The notes beneath the pieces are model-generated. The model made no database searches, was not told the DNA's origin, and saw only the letters and a list, made by a program, of their open reading frames with translations. From positions 992,001 to 1,056,000 of the forward strand of contig CP099605.1 in assembly GCA_024372625.1 (NCBI GenBank): a stretch of DNA of 64,000 bases, given 5' to 3'. How positions within the stretch are numbered: position 1 is the stretch's first letter; the number at the start of each line of letters is the position of its first letter. A program made the translations under genes and the position numbers. Below are positions 28,699 through 37,514 of this stretch, in pieces. This stretch comes from Comamonadaceae bacterium OTU4NAUVB1 (GTDB lineage: Bacteria > Pseudomonadota > Gammaproteobacteria > Burkholderiales > Burkholderiaceae_C).

Positions 28699-29295
28699 AT
28701 GTCCGAAACCACCGACCTCACCCCGGCCGTGCCGACCCCCGTGCTCAAGAAGAGCGACCAGAACCTCGTCTGGCTCGATTGTGAAATGACCGGTCTCGAC
28801 CCCGAGAAGGAGCGTCTGATCGAAATCGCCGTGGTCGTCACCGGTCCCGACCTGTCCCCCCGGATCGACGGGCCGGTCATTGCCATCCACCAAAGCGATG
28901 CCGTGCTGGATGCCATGGACAACTGGAACAAGGGCACCCACGGCAGGAGCGGCCTGATCGATAAGGTCAAGGCTTCGACCGTGGACGAGGCGACTGCGGA
29001 ACAGCAGTTGCTCGACTTCATCGCGCGCTACATCCCCAAACAGGGATCGCCCATGTGCGGCAACACCATCGGCCAGGACCGGCGCTTCCTGGTGAAGTAC
29101 ATGCCACGGCTGGAGGCTTATTTCCACTATCGCAACCTCGACGTCAGTACCCTCAAGGAACTGGCCAAGCGTTGGAAGCCCGCTGCCTACGCAGCCTTCA
29201 AGAAGCAGCAGGCGCACACGGCGCTGGCCGACGTGCACGAATCCATCGAGGAACTCGCGCACTACAGGACGACATTTCTGCGGCTTGAGGATTAG
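28699..29295 (+). CDS. orn: Oligoribonuclease
   Basis: A 198-residue DEDDh 3'-5' exonuclease that degrades 2-5-nt RNAs, including the pGpG left by cyclic-di-GMP hydrolysis. Catalytic motifs are [20 protein letters not shown] (DxE), [33 protein letters not shown], and [18 protein letters not shown]. An in-frame ATG at 28681 would add six residues; 28699 fits family starts better. It is divergent from the M48 protease gene across 66 bases. Confidence 0.96.
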   Translation: MSETTDLTPAVPTPVLKKSDQNLVWLDCEMTGLDPEKERLIEIAVVVTGPDLSPRIDGPVIAIHQSDAVLDAMDNWNKGTHGRSGLIDKVKASTVDEATAEQQLLDFIARYIPKQGSPMCGNTIGQDRRFLVKYMPRLEAYFHYRNLDVSTLKELAKRWKPAAYAAFKKQQAHTALADVHESIEELAHYRTTFLRLED

Positions 29296-29315
29296 GTAAA
29301 ACCCCATGGATATGT

Positions 29316-29523
29316 CATAATCGAAGGCTACGCTGCAGATTGCGGCGTTTCTTGCATCTCCCTATCTTGCACACGTGCCCGACCAATCGGGCCGCAGTTG
29401 AAGCGATTGGCAGGACCTGTTCACGAAGGTCCCGCTGCTTCTCTGAATGTCGTTGGATGGTTGATGTCTTTCACCACCCGACGAAGCGTTGCCCACGGCC
29501 ACGCTTGCGTATGAGATTGAATC
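29316..29523 (+). promoter_or_regulatory. Promoter and ~200-nt leader of the DEAD-box helicase gene
   Basis: A CATAATCGAAGGCT element (29316-29329) matches the rplS promoter core. If used, it leaves a leader of about 195 bases before the helicase ATG with no open frame of note. Long structured leaders are known for cold-inducible RNA helicase genes. I could not assign a known riboswitch or cold-shock fold by eye. Confidence 0.4.
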
Positions 29524-31410
29524 ATGACTGACGCTTATCAAGCGCAGGGCGACTTCGCGCCTGTGCAATCCGATGAATTCATCGCCCCGACCGACGTCGT
29601 CCGCGATCACGAATTCCTTGCCGACTCCTCATCCATGACCGATGTCCCGGCAGCCGCCGAAGAGGCCGTCGAGACGGCGCCCGCCGGCCCCAATGGTTTC
29701 GTTCTGCTGGGCTTGGCGCCTGAACTCGTCGCTGCTGTCGCCGACCTCGGCTACACCGAGCCGACCACCGTTCAGGACAAGGTCATTCCGCTGGCACTGA
29801 CCCATTCCGACGAAGGCGAAGCGCGTCTGGTCGACCTCATGGTGTCGAGCCAGACCGGAAGCGGCAAGACCGCCGCATTCCTGCTGCCCGTGCTTCACAC
29901 CCTGCTCAAGCAGGAAGCGGAAGCCGAAGCGGCCGCCAAAGCGGAATTCCAGCGGCTCTCGGCCGAAGCCGCCGAGCGTGGCGAAGTGCTTCCCAAGAAG
30001 GCCAAGCGCAAGGATCCGACCAATTCCCGCAACTTCAAGGCCGCCACGCCCGGGGCCCTGATCCTGTGCCCCACGCGCGAACTCGCCCAGCAGGTGGCAC
30101 ACGACGCGATCGACCTCGTGCGCCATTGCCGTGGCCTGCGTGTGGCCAGCGTGGTCGGCGGCATGCCCTACCAGTTGCAGATCGCCAAGCTGCAGAATGC
30201 CAATCTCGTGGTCGCCACGCCGGGTCGCCTGCTCGACCTGCAGCGCTCCATGCAGATCAAGCTCGATCAGGTGCAGTTCCTCGTTGTCGACGAAGCCGAC
30301 CGGATGCTCGATCTGGGCTTCTCCGACGATCTGGCCGAAGTCAACCAGCTCACGATCGAGCGTCGGCAGACGATGATGTTCAGCGCCACTTTCGCGCCTC
30401 GAATCCAGCAACTCGCGACGCGCGTCATGCGCCAACCGCAAAAGGTGCAGATCGATTCGCCGCAGGAAAAGCACGCCAATATCAAGCAAGTGCTGTTCTG
30501 GGCCGACAACATCACGCACAAGCGCAAGCTGCTCGATCACTGGCTGCGTGACACATCGATCAACCAAGCGATCGTGTTCGCCAGCACTCAGGTGGAATGC
30601 GACGGTTTGGCCAACGACCTCCAGCAGGAGGGCTTCAGTGCCGTTGCGTTGCACGGCGCGCTGAGCCAAGGGCTCCGCAATCGCCGTCTGATGGCGTTGC
30701 GCCAGGGGCAGGTTCAGATACTGGTGGCGACCGACGTGGCCGCGCGTGGCATCGACGTGCCGACCATCACCCACGTCTTCAACTTCGGCTTGCCGATGAA
30801 GGCCGAGGACTACACGCACCGCATCGGGCGTACAGGTCGTGCAGGACGCGATGGCATCGCGGTGACGTTTGCCGAGTTCCGCGATCGCCGGAAGATCTTC
30901 GACATCGAAGGCTACAGCCGTCAACAGTTCAAGGCGGAAGTCATTCCAGGCCTGGAACCGCAGCAGCGCATCCAACAGTCGCGTCCTCAAGGCGACTTCG
31001 GTGGCCGTGGCCGTGACGTCAATCCACGTGATCGCAAGTTTGGTGGAGGCGGTGCAGGCGGTGCGCATCGCCCTGGGGCCGGTTTCGGCAATGCCGCCAG
31101 CAACTACGCCGGTGCGAGCGGCTTCAATGATCGCGGACCGCGCGGCGCATCGGTCTCACCCGCTGCACGGGGTCCCCGTGGAACGAATCAAGGCGCCGGC
31201 TTCGGGGGCCATCGGGAGCTCAACGAGCACGGCGGTCGCGGGCGGCCGGCGTTCAATGAAGGAACCGAATCGCGTGGACGTCCCGCTGGTCGCGGCAACG
31301 AAACCCAAGGACTTTCGCGCAATGCGTCGGTCGACAATGCCGGCTTTGGCGGCGGCAAGGTTTTCGTTCCGCGCGACTCGCAAAAGCGGGCTTTCAAGCC
31401 CACGCGCTGA
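29524..31410 (+). CDS. DEAD-box RNA helicase (RhlE-like)
   Basis: A 628-residue ATP-dependent RNA helicase. All core motifs are seen: Q motif (GYTEPTTVQ), SQTGSGKT (I), PTRELAQQ (Ia), TPGR, VVDEAD (II), FSATF (III), VATDVAARGID (V) and HRIGRTGRAG (VI). An acidic/basic insertion of about 45 residues (KQEAEAEAAAKAEFQRL through KKAKRKDPTN) lies between motifs I and Ia. The N-terminal ~55 residues and the Gly/Arg/Asn-rich C-terminal ~150 residues are disordered, the latter RGG-like and probably RNA-binding. A likely role in ribosome assembly or mRNA decay at low temperature is inferred from the family. Confidence 0.93.
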   Translation: MTDAYQAQGDFAPVQSDEFIAPTDVVRDHEFLADSSSMTDVPAAAEEAVETAPAGPNGFVLLGLAPELVAAVADLGYTEPTTVQDKVIPLALTHSDEGEARLVDLMVSSQTGSGKTAAFLLPVLHTLLKQEAEAEAAAKAEFQRLSAEAAERGEVLPKKAKRKDPTNSRNFKAATPGALILCPTRELAQQVAHDAIDLVRHCRGLRVASVVGGMPYQLQIAKLQNANLVVATPGRLLDLQRSMQIKLDQVQFLVVDEADRMLDLGFSDDLAEVNQLTIERRQTMMFSATFAPRIQQLATRVMRQPQKVQIDSPQEKHANIKQVLFWADNITHKRKLLDHWLRDTSINQAIVFASTQVECDGLANDLQQEGFSAVALHGALSQGLRNRRLMALRQGQVQILVATDVAARGIDVPTITHVFNFGLPMKAEDYTHRIGRTGRAGRDGIAVTFAEFRDRRKIFDIEGYSRQQFKAEVIPGLEPQQRIQQSRPQGDFGGRGRDVNPRDRKFGGGGAGGAHRPGAGFGNAASNYAGASGFNDRGPRGASVSPAARGPRGTNQGAGFGGHRELNEHGGRGRPAFNEGTESRGRPAGRGNETQGLSRNASVDNAGFGGGKVFVPRDSQKRAFKPTR

Positions 31411-31460
31411 CGCTGAATCCTGACTTGAGGGTCTTTGGACCACTCGGGTAAATCGATCAC

Positions 31461-31498
31461 AAGCCTGCACTGTCCAAACGGTGCAGGCTTTTTTTTTT
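31461..31498 (+). terminator. Intrinsic terminator of the helicase gene
   Basis: A 10-bp perfect stem (AAGCCTGCAC / GTGCAGGCTT) with a 10-base loop, followed by a run of T residues; about 50 bases after the helicase stop. This is the strongest terminator in the window. Confidence 0.93.
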
Positions 31499-31998
31499 GA
31501 ATGAGGCCTGGAGTCCGGGAACAGTGACGTAAACAAAAAGGCCAGCCTCATGCCGGAAGCTTTCACGTGTCGTGCCTCACAACAATTCATCGACTGGCAC
31601 GGTTTATGCAAATAGTAAGCACGAGGTCGATGCCGAGTCTGCTGAAACATTGTTAGCAGGGTCGTCTTTCAGGTCGTTAATGCGATTGGAGTCCAAACTG
31701 CCGAAGTCGTCCCTGAGTTGCAAAAAATCTTGAAAACCTTTTTCAAATTAAGAAAATTATGCGAGTTTGCTATTCTAATAACAAATAATTATTAATCTTA
31801 AGTAAGACGGCGCATCTAAGGTGAACACTCACATTGCGAATTCAGGTCTTTCATAAACTACTGTGAGAACTTAATAAATGTTCAGTTTTCAAGGGGTGGG
31901 AACTGACCCAATGGATGAAAGAATAATCCATGTCGCAGCAGAAACCTGCTGCCCCGGATTCGCAGTTATCGGCAATCCGCTCATCTGGTGAAAATTGC
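31499..31998. promoter_or_regulatory. A+T-rich intergenic region before the orphan response regulator
   Basis: Five hundred bases without a credible gene. From about 31720 the base composition changes sharply, with long A/T runs against the ~67% G+C around it. It contains a hairpin (TTGAAAA-CCT-TTTTCAA, 31730-31746) and the palindrome AATAATTATT (31784-31793). It probably holds the promoter and operators of the response regulator gene and may be a binding site for an H-NS/MvaT-like silencer. An ATG at 31930 is in frame with the regulator but is less likely to be its start. Confidence 0.5.
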
Positions 31999-32739
31999 AT
32001 GCGAATAGCTCTTCTTGACGACGACGAAGCCCAGATCAAGCAACTCATCGGCGCGTTGAAGGCACCGTTCCTGTCGATCGACGGTGAGACCATCTGCAGC
32101 ACCTTTTCCAGCGGGGAGTCCCTGCGCCGTGCCTTGAGGACGGAAACGTTCGACGTGCTCGTGTTGGATTGGATGATGCCCGATCTCGATGGCTTCGATC
32201 TGTTGCATTGGTTGAGAACGGAGAGGAACGACAACACCCCTGTGATCATGCTGAGCGCGCGTGCCGCAGAACGCGACGTTGCCGCAGCGCTGACGTTGGG
32301 TGCTGACGATTACATCTTCAAGCCTTTTCGTCCCTTGGAAATGCGCGCCCGCATTTCACGTCTGTTCGAGCGGACGTTGAAAAGCAAGACAGGGCCCGGG
32401 TCGAGTTTCGGACGTTGGGATTTCGACAGCGCCACGAACATCGTCAAATACCGCAATGTGCTCGATGGAAAACTGGAGGAAGTTCGCCTTACCGAGAAAG
32501 AGTTTAAGTTTGCCTTGACCCTTTTCCGCAATCTTGATCGCCCCGTGTCACGAGGTCACTTGCTGGCAGCGGCCGGATACAGCACCGAATCGATCACACG
32601 TTCTCTGGATATCCACATCTACCGATTGCGGAACAAATTGCAACTCGAGGGGACACGGGATGTGCATCTGAGAACGGTCTATGGCCAGGGATACAGGTTG
32701 CAACGGAGCGCAGCCGCGCTGCTTGAGAGGAGTCTTTGA
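31999..32739 (+). CDS. OmpR/PhoB-type response regulator (orphan)
   Basis: A 246-residue transcription factor. The receiver domain (1-120) has the acidic triad DDD at 7-9, the phosphoacceptor Asp57 in VLDWMMPDLDG, Ser86 and Lys108 in YIFKPF. The DNA-binding winged helix (about 140-240) has LTEKEFKFALTLFRNLDRPVSRGHLLAAAGY and RSLDIHIYRLRNKL, ending RTVYGQGYRL. The start at 31999 has GGTGA seven bases upstream and places the receiver at residue 1. No histidine kinase gene is adjacent, so it is an orphan, or its kinase is elsewhere. Codon use is less G+C-biased than in neighbours. Confidence 0.88.
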   Translation: MRIALLDDDEAQIKQLIGALKAPFLSIDGETICSTFSSGESLRRALRTETFDVLVLDWMMPDLDGFDLLHWLRTERNDNTPVIMLSARAAERDVAAALTLGADDYIFKPFRPLEMRARISRLFERTLKSKTGPGSSFGRWDFDSATNIVKYRNVLDGKLEEVRLTEKEFKFALTLFRNLDRPVSRGHLLAAAGYSTESITRSLDIHIYRLRNKLQLEGTRDVHLRTVYGQGYRLQRSAAALLERSL

Positions 32740-32886
32740 ATCCGGCGGCGAACTCGGTGGCGGCGCTGCTCCAACAGGTCAAGGAACGCGGACTCGTCGC
32801 TCCGACTGCATTGAATGCACCGCTCGATCCATCTGTCTTTGCGTGACATTCCTGAGAACCATAAGAGAGCAGAAGAGCGAGTTGAC

Positions 32887-33453
32887 ATGGGTTATGAAAA
32901 CTGGGACGCGGCACTTGTCATCAGGGCCAATGAGTTGTTGACCGAGGTACGGCGTTACCACGCGGATGCGGAGGCGACCCGATTGCAACTCTCCTCGTCA
33001 GCCGCATCCATTGCTCGAAAAGTGGATGAACTTCCCGTCCTGGTCCGGCAAGTGGTTGAAACGTGTTTCGAGCAGGACGCATCGAGTGCCGAGCGTGCCA
33101 CCGTTGCCAAGCGTCTCGATCTGTCGACCCGAATGCTGGGCGAGCTGTCGACGAAATTGCATGGTTCCGGAATGGCTTTTCTGAGGCAGGCGCGTCGCGC
33201 ATCGACAGTGATCTTTGTCTGTGCCGCCATCAGTTCCGCAGCGGTATGGTGGTCTTTGGACAAGGTCGCCAAGACCATGCATCTCTCCACCGAGATCAGC
33301 GACATGCGCAAGACGATCGATCACCTTCGTCAGGCAGAAATGCACGGTGCCGTCAGGACCTGCATCGATTCATCTTCCAGATCTCGACTCTGCGTTCGCA
33401 TCGACGAGAAAGCGGGAAAGCAGAAGAATTCCTACTATTTCATCGATCGGTAG
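32887..33453 (+). CDS. Unrecognised coiled-coil protein with one membrane helix
   Basis: A 188-residue protein I cannot assign. Residues 5-95 are heptad-like and predicted helical (VIRANELLTEVRRYHADAEATRLQL, KVDELPVLVRQVVETCFEQDA). Residues about 103-121 (RRASTVIFVCAAISSAAVWWSL) form a single membrane segment, followed by a second short coil and a Cys-containing tail ending NSYYFIDR. The architecture recalls mobilisation-accessory MobB-type or chemoreceptor-like proteins, but no motif proves either. An alternative in-frame ATG is at 32815. It lies 147 bases after the orphan response regulator, in the same A+T-richer segment, and may be its target or partner. Confidence 0.6.
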   Translation: MGYENWDAALVIRANELLTEVRRYHADAEATRLQLSSSAASIARKVDELPVLVRQVVETCFEQDASSAERATVAKRLDLSTRMLGELSTKLHGSGMAFLRQARRASTVIFVCAAISSAAVWWSLDKVAKTMHLSTEISDMRKTIDHLRQAEMHGAVRTCIDSSSRSRLCVRIDEKAGKQKNSYYFIDR

Positions 33454-33755
33454 TGTCACGGAATCTTCATCCGCAGGAAATTGTCGTTGGATGGGAGTGA
33501 ACTCTGACTGGTGCTGAAGTCTTGAAACCCTGTTCGTCCGCCAGAAGGTCAACTGCAGGTGAGCCACGGCTGATGCAATCAGCGTCGGATCAGCGTAATC
33601 GCAGGTTGGGTACACCCCCTTCATCAGGGTTCAAACACCTTCTTGTCGAACCGTCTCCTATTTGCGATGACCGATGGCGAATGCATCAGCCGGTCCTTGC
33701 AACACCGTGAATTGCACCGCTTTTTGCAGGTTTCAACGATCAGGAAGAAGCCCTG
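33454..33755. other. Non-coding stretch between the unrecognised membrane protein and creA
   Basis: About 300 bases where only short, poorly biased open frames exist. I see no terminator, repeat or RNA gene. It separates the A+T-richer segment from the creA operon and may contain the remnant boundary of an inserted block, but nothing in it shows that directly. Confidence 0.4.
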
Positions 33756-34277
33756 TCACTTCTCTGCCACGGGAATCGTCGTGGCAAGCGCGACCGGCAC
33801 GGCCGTCACGCTGTTCTGGGGAGAGCCTTCGACCAGTCGGTCGGAGTAGGAAAGGTAGATCAGCGCATTGCGCTTGGTGTCGACCATTCGCACCACGCGC
33901 AAACGCTTGAACATGATGGAAAGTCGTTCACTGAAGACTTCCTCGCGCTTCTTCAGCGGACCCGTGAACAACAAGGGGCCGACCTGTCTGCAGGCGATCG
34001 AGGCTTCCGCCTTGTCTTCGGCGAACCCCAGGGCGCCGCTGACGCCTCCGGTCTTGGCGCGCGATACGTAGCAGGTCACCCCGTTCACCTTCGGATCGTC
34101 GTACGCCTCGACGACGATCTTGTGATCGGGGCCGATGAGCTTGAACACGGTGTCCACTTCTCCGACGGTTTCGGCCTTGGCGGACGCCGTGAGCACGGCG
34201 ACCGCCATGAGGACGAAGGCGCGACAGGACCGTCGGAACGTGGAAGGGTCGGCTCGTCGCGAAGTGGAATTTTTCAT
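33756..34277 (-). CDS. creA: CreA family exported protein
   Basis: A 173-residue protein with a Sec signal peptide (basic N-terminus, [15 protein letters not shown]) and probable cleavage before [11 protein letters not shown]. The mature part matches Cre[29 protein letters not shown], then [22 protein letters not shown] and [39 protein letters not shown]. The function of CreA is unknown; it is periplasmic by inference. It is last in a leftward FAH-Nudix-creA group. Confidence 0.92.
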   Translation of the reverse strand: MKNSTSRRADPSTFRRSCRAFVLMAVAVLTASAKAETVGEVDTVFKLIGPDHKIVVEAYDDPKVNGVTCYVSRAKTGGVSGALGFAEDKAEASIACRQVGPLLFTGPLKKREEVFSERLSIMFKRLRVVRMVDTKRNALIYLSYSDRLVEGSPQNSVTAVPVALATTIPVAEK

Positions 34278-34296
34278 GGATCGGAATTGCCCGTCG

Positions 34297-34869
34297 TCAG
34301 TGAATGTCGAACGCGTGAACGCGATCGAAGCTGCCGCGACGATGGTCTTCGAAGTAGAGACGAAGGGCTTCACGCACGGTGCGAAAGGCAATTTCCTCCC
34401 ATGGAATCTCGTGTTCGGCGAAAAGGCCGACCTCCATGGTTTCGTGACCGGGGTCGAAGACGTCATCGAGCAGCGCCGCCCGATAGAACAGATGCACTTG
34501 GCCGACGTGGACGACGCTCATGACAGCGAAGAGCCCTTGCATCTCGTAATGCGCGCCGGCTTCTTCGTCGGTCTCGCGCGCTGCACCTTGAGCGGCGGTT
34601 TCGCGCAGTTCCATGAAACCGGCCGGCAGCGTCCACTTGCCTCGACGCGGCTCGATGTTGCGCTTGCAGAGCAGCACCCGGTCACCCAGCACGGGAATCG
34701 TGCCGACCACGTTGATGGGATTCTCGTAATGGATGGTGCCGCACGCCGGACACACCGCGCGTTCGCGTGTGTCGCCGTCGTCTGGCACGCGGTAGATCAC
34801 GGCAACTCCGCAATTCCGGCAGTGCCGGATGTTCCGGCCCAGGGGGTGAATCGATCCCGCGACGCTCAT
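34297..34869 (-). CDS. Nudix hydrolase with N-terminal zinc ribbon
   Basis: A 190-residue protein. A zinc ribbon (CRNCG near residue 17, CPACG near residue 40) precedes the Nudix fold with box [23 protein letters not shown]. This combination is found in the NudC-like/ADP-ribose group of uncertain substrate; NADH or ADP-sugar hydrolysis are possibilities only. It is three bases after the FAH gene and 19 before creA, so probably cotranscribed. Confidence 0.88.
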   Translation of the reverse strand: MSVAGSIHPLGRNIRHCRNCGVAVIYRVPDDGDTRERAVCPACGTIHYENPINVVGTIPVLGDRVLLCKRNIEPRRGKWTLPAGFMELRETAAQGAARETDEEAGAHYEMQGLFAVMSVVHVGQVHLFYRAALLDDVFDPGHETMEVGLFAEHEIPWEEIAFRTVREALRLYFEDHRRGSFDRVHAFDIH

Positions 34870-34872
34870 GGG

Positions 34873-35574
34873 TCAGACGATCTCGAGCTTCAGCACCGGC
34901 AGCCCGCCGACGCTTCCTTCCAGTCTGTCGCCGGCCACCACCGCCGCGACGCCCTCCGGCGTGCCGGTGAAGATGAGGTCACCCGGCTGCAGGGCCCAGG
35001 CCTTGGAGAGATGCTCGATCGTCTCGGCGATGGTCCAGATCAACTTGGCCACGTTGCTCGACTGGCGCGCGGCGCCATTGACATGCAATGCGATGTCGGA
35101 CTTCTCCACGTCGCCGGCCTGGGCGACCGGCACGATCGGACCGATCGGCGCGCTCTGGTCGAACCCCTTGGCGATGTCCCACGGCCGGCCTTGTTTCTTC
35201 ATGTCGGCCTGCAGGTCACGGCGCGTCATGTCGAGGCCCACGGCGTAGCCGAAGATGTGTTGGTGCGCATCGGCCGCGGCGATGTCGCGGCCGCCCGTTC
35301 CGATGGCCGCCACCAGCTCGATCTCGTGATGGAGGTTCTGGGTCAGCGTGGGATAGTCGATGGTGCCGGTCTGGCCTTCCTCGACGACCACGATGGCGTC
35401 GGCGGGCTTCATGAAGAAGAAGGGCGCCTCGCGACCCGAGAATCCCATCTCCTTGGCATGATCCTCGTAGTTGCGGCCGACGCAATAGATGCGGCGCACC
35501 GGAAAACGGCCGGCTTGTCCGACCACGGGAATGGACACCACTTCGGGCATGGGAACGACGTACTCGGAAGCCAT
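34873..35574 (-). CDS. Fumarylacetoacetate hydrolase family protein (fumarylpyruvate hydrolase-like)
   Basis: A 233-residue C-C hydrolase. FAH-fold signatures are RRIYCVGRNYEDHAKEMG, APFFFMKPADAIV, NLHHEIELVAAIG (metal-binding Glu pair), AVGLDMTRRDLQADMKKQGRPWDIAKGFDQSAPIG and the GDLIFTGTPEGV loop. Size and the RDLQ-x-x-KKxGRPW-x-x-AKxFD block fit fumarylpyruvate hydrolase of the gentisate route. The divergent neighbour is a zeta-class isomerase, which fits that route. The start at 35574 (MASEYVV) is preferred over in-frame ATGs at 35583 and 35604. Confidence 0.85.
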   Translation of the reverse strand: MASEYVVPMPEVVSIPVVGQAGRFPVRRIYCVGRNYEDHAKEMGFSGREAPFFFMKPADAIVVVEEGQTGTIDYPTLTQNLHHEIELVAAIGTGGRDIAAADAHQHIFGYAVGLDMTRRDLQADMKKQGRPWDIAKGFDQSAPIGPIVPVAQAGDVEKSDIALHVNGAARQSSNVAKLIWTIAETIEHLSKAWALQPGDLIFTGTPEGVAAVVAGDRLEGSVGGLPVLKLEIV

Positions 35575-35730
35575 TGCTTTCATCCTTGTCCTGACGAGTT
35601 TCAAACCTGTTCGCAGCGAATTGTTCGCGCGTGCGGCAGTGTGCCAGAGTGAACTTCGAACCGTCCGCGCGAGGTCGGTCCGTGGAAGCCCGATGGAGGC
35701 CGGCGTGCGCTGCCGTTAAGCTCGCTGCGC

Positions 35731-36393
35731 ATGATGAAGCTTCACAACTACTTCCGTTCGTCCGCTTCGTACCGGGTGCGCATCGCGCTCGGAATGAAGG
35801 GCCTGGCCTACGAGTACGTGCCCGTGCACCTGGTGCGCGGCGAACACCTGAAGGCACCGTTCGCCTCCATCTCGACGGACACCCTGCTGCCGCTGCTGGA
35901 GGTCGACGGCGCACAGGGCGCTGCGGCGCCGGAGCGTTTCTCGCAATCGATGGCGATCATCGAGTACCTCGACGAGACCCATCCCGAGCCACCGCTGCTC
36001 CCGTCGGATCCGGCCGGCCGTGCGCACGTCCGCGCCCTGGCGCAGATGATCGCTTGCGACATGCATCCCGTGAACAATCTGCGGGTCCTGAAATACCTGG
36101 TGCGTGAGCTGAAGCTCGACGATGCCGCGAAGACGACGTGGTATCGCCATTGGGTGCGAGAGGGCCTGCAGGCGTTCGAGCGCCAACTGGCGTTGCGATC
36201 GCCCGGACGCCACTGCTACGGCAACGCTTTCACGCTGGCCGACTGCTGTCTGGTGCCGCAGATCTTCAACGCACAACGCTTCGACTGCGATCTCAGCGAA
36301 CTGCCACGCACGATGGCCGCCTACGAGGCGGCGATGGAGATCGAAGCCGTGCAGCAGGCGCATCCCGCGCGGTGTCCCGACGCGGAAGCCTGA
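35731..36393 (+). CDS. maiA: Maleylacetoacetate/maleylpyruvate isomerase (zeta-class GST)
   Basis: A 220-residue glutathione-dependent cis-trans isomerase with the zeta-class N-terminus YFRSSASYRVRIALGMKGL and the active-site SSxSxR. The FSQSMAIIEYLDETHPEPPLLP thioredoxin-fold end and the helical domain (IACDMHPVNNLRVLKYL, GNAFTLADCCLVPQIFNAQRF) follow. It isomerises the ring-cleavage product made in tyrosine or gentisate breakdown, feeding the FAH-family enzyme encoded divergently. Where most relatives have NPQGLVP, this has STDTLLP. A second ATG at 35734 is equally plausible as the start. Confidence 0.9.
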   Translation: MMKLHNYFRSSASYRVRIALGMKGLAYEYVPVHLVRGEHLKAPFASISTDTLLPLLEVDGAQGAAAPERFSQSMAIIEYLDETHPEPPLLPSDPAGRAHVRALAQMIACDMHPVNNLRVLKYLVRELKLDDAAKTTWYRHWVREGLQAFERQLALRSPGRHCYGNAFTLADCCLVPQIFNAQRFDCDLSELPRTMAAYEAAMEIEAVQQAHPARCPDAEA

Positions 36394-37160
36394 TGGCGAC
36401 AAGGCAGCCGCCCGCGGACTGGATCGTGCCCGCATGGCCCGCCCCACGTGGCGTTCGCGCACTGTGCACCACACGCGCCGGTGGCGTGTCGCTGCCGCCC
36501 TACGACCGCTTCAATCTGGGCGTTCACGTGGGTGACGTGCAGGCGGACGTCACCCTCAACCGCGCGAAGCTGCGCGACGTCCTGGGCGTGCGTCCGGTGT
36601 TCCTGGACCAGGTTCACGGGGTGGAGGCGATCCTGCTCGACGAGGCCACGCCGGACGGCACGCGTGCGGACGCCTGCATCGCCACGCGGCCAGACATCGC
36701 CTGCACGGTCATGGTCGCGGACTGCCTGCCCGTGCTTTTCGCCAGCGGATGCGGCACGCACGTGGCAGCGGCTCACGCGGGATGGCGAGGGCTGGCCGCC
36801 GGCGTGCTCGAACGCACGCTGGCAGGAATGACGACGAACGATGGCCTGCGTCCGATCGCCTGGCTGGGTCCGTGCATCGGGCCGCGCGCGTTCGAGGTCG
36901 GAGACGAGGTGAGGGCGGCTTTCGAATCGCAGGATGCCGCGTCGGCGGACTGCTTCCGCTCCACGGGTGCGACGGGCAAGTGGTGGGCGGACCTTCCCAT
37001 GCTCGCCAGGCGGCGCCTGCGATCGGCGGGCGTCCGCAGCATCCATGGCAACGACGGCGACGACGCCTGGTGCACGGTGCGCAACCCGTCACGGTTCTTT
37101 TCGCACCGGCGCGACCGGGTCACCGGGCGCTTCGCCGCCTGCGTCTGGATCGAGGCCTGA
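36393..37160 (+). CDS. pgeF: Purine nucleoside phosphorylase/laccase-domain protein (YfiH/PgeF)
   Basis: A 255-residue zinc protein of the YfiH family, with signatures FNLGVHVGD, FLDQVHGVEA, VMVADCLPVLFA and AAHAGWRGLAAGV (His and Cys zinc ligands), and ending CTVRNPSRFFSHRRDRVTGRFAACVWI. Members phosphorolyse purine nucleosides or edit peptidoglycan precursors; which applies here is not visible. The ATG shares one base with the maiA stop (TGATG). It precedes phaC, a familiar order in Comamonadaceae. Its last 72 bases overlap an antisense gene. Confidence 0.92.
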   Translation: MATRQPPADWIVPAWPAPRGVRALCTTRAGGVSLPPYDRFNLGVHVGDVQADVTLNRAKLRDVLGVRPVFLDQVHGVEAILLDEATPDGTRADACIATRPDIACTVMVADCLPVLFASGCGTHVAAAHAGWRGLAAGVLERTLAGMTTNDGLRPIAWLGPCIGPRAFEVGDEVRAAFESQDAASADCFRSTGATGKWWADLPMLARRRLRSAGVRSIHGNDGDDAWCTVRNPSRFFSHRRDRVTGRFAACVWIEA

Positions 37161-37397
37161 ACGACCGCGTTCGGGCCCGCCTGCGGTGCGAGCCGCTTCC
37201 TGCTGCGCCTGCTCGCGTTCCCTGATGCGCTTGCGACGTGCCGGCGCATTCAGCAGGTACACGACCAACGCGACCGGCGCCACGCCATAGAGCAGAAACG
37301 TGAAGATCGCGCCGATGACGGTGCCGGCCGTGTGGGTGCCTTCGGCCACGGCCATCATGAGGGCCACGTAGAGCCAGGCGATCACGACGATGTGCAT
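37089..37397 (-). CDS. Small two-helix membrane protein
   Basis: A 102-residue protein with two predicted membrane helices (IVVIAWLYVALMMAVA and TVIGAIFTFLLYGVAPVALVVYLL) followed by a basic, disordered tail (PARRKRIREREQAQQEAAR). I recall similar unnamed proteins next to pgeF in related genomes, which favours a real gene over a shadow, but no function is known. Its 3' end runs 72 bases antisense into pgeF. Confidence 0.6.
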   Translation of the reverse strand: MHIVVIAWLYVALMMAVAEGTHTAGTVIGAIFTFLLYGVAPVALVVYLLNAPARRKRIREREQAQQEAARTAGGPERGRSGLDPDAGGEAPGDPVAPVRKEP

Positions 37398-37514
37398 GGG
37401 AGGGGTGTACCGAAAGGATCGCTGGTTTGGGGGATGTCGCGTTGTGGGCGACTTGCGAATGCAGGATACTTTCTTCCGACAAGAACGGATTTCGATGAGG
37501 ATTCAGGAGACATC

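Noticed and set aside
33370..33720. Several small frames between the unrecognised membrane protein and creA
   Set aside because: They lack ribosome sites, third-position G+C bias and recognisable sequence.
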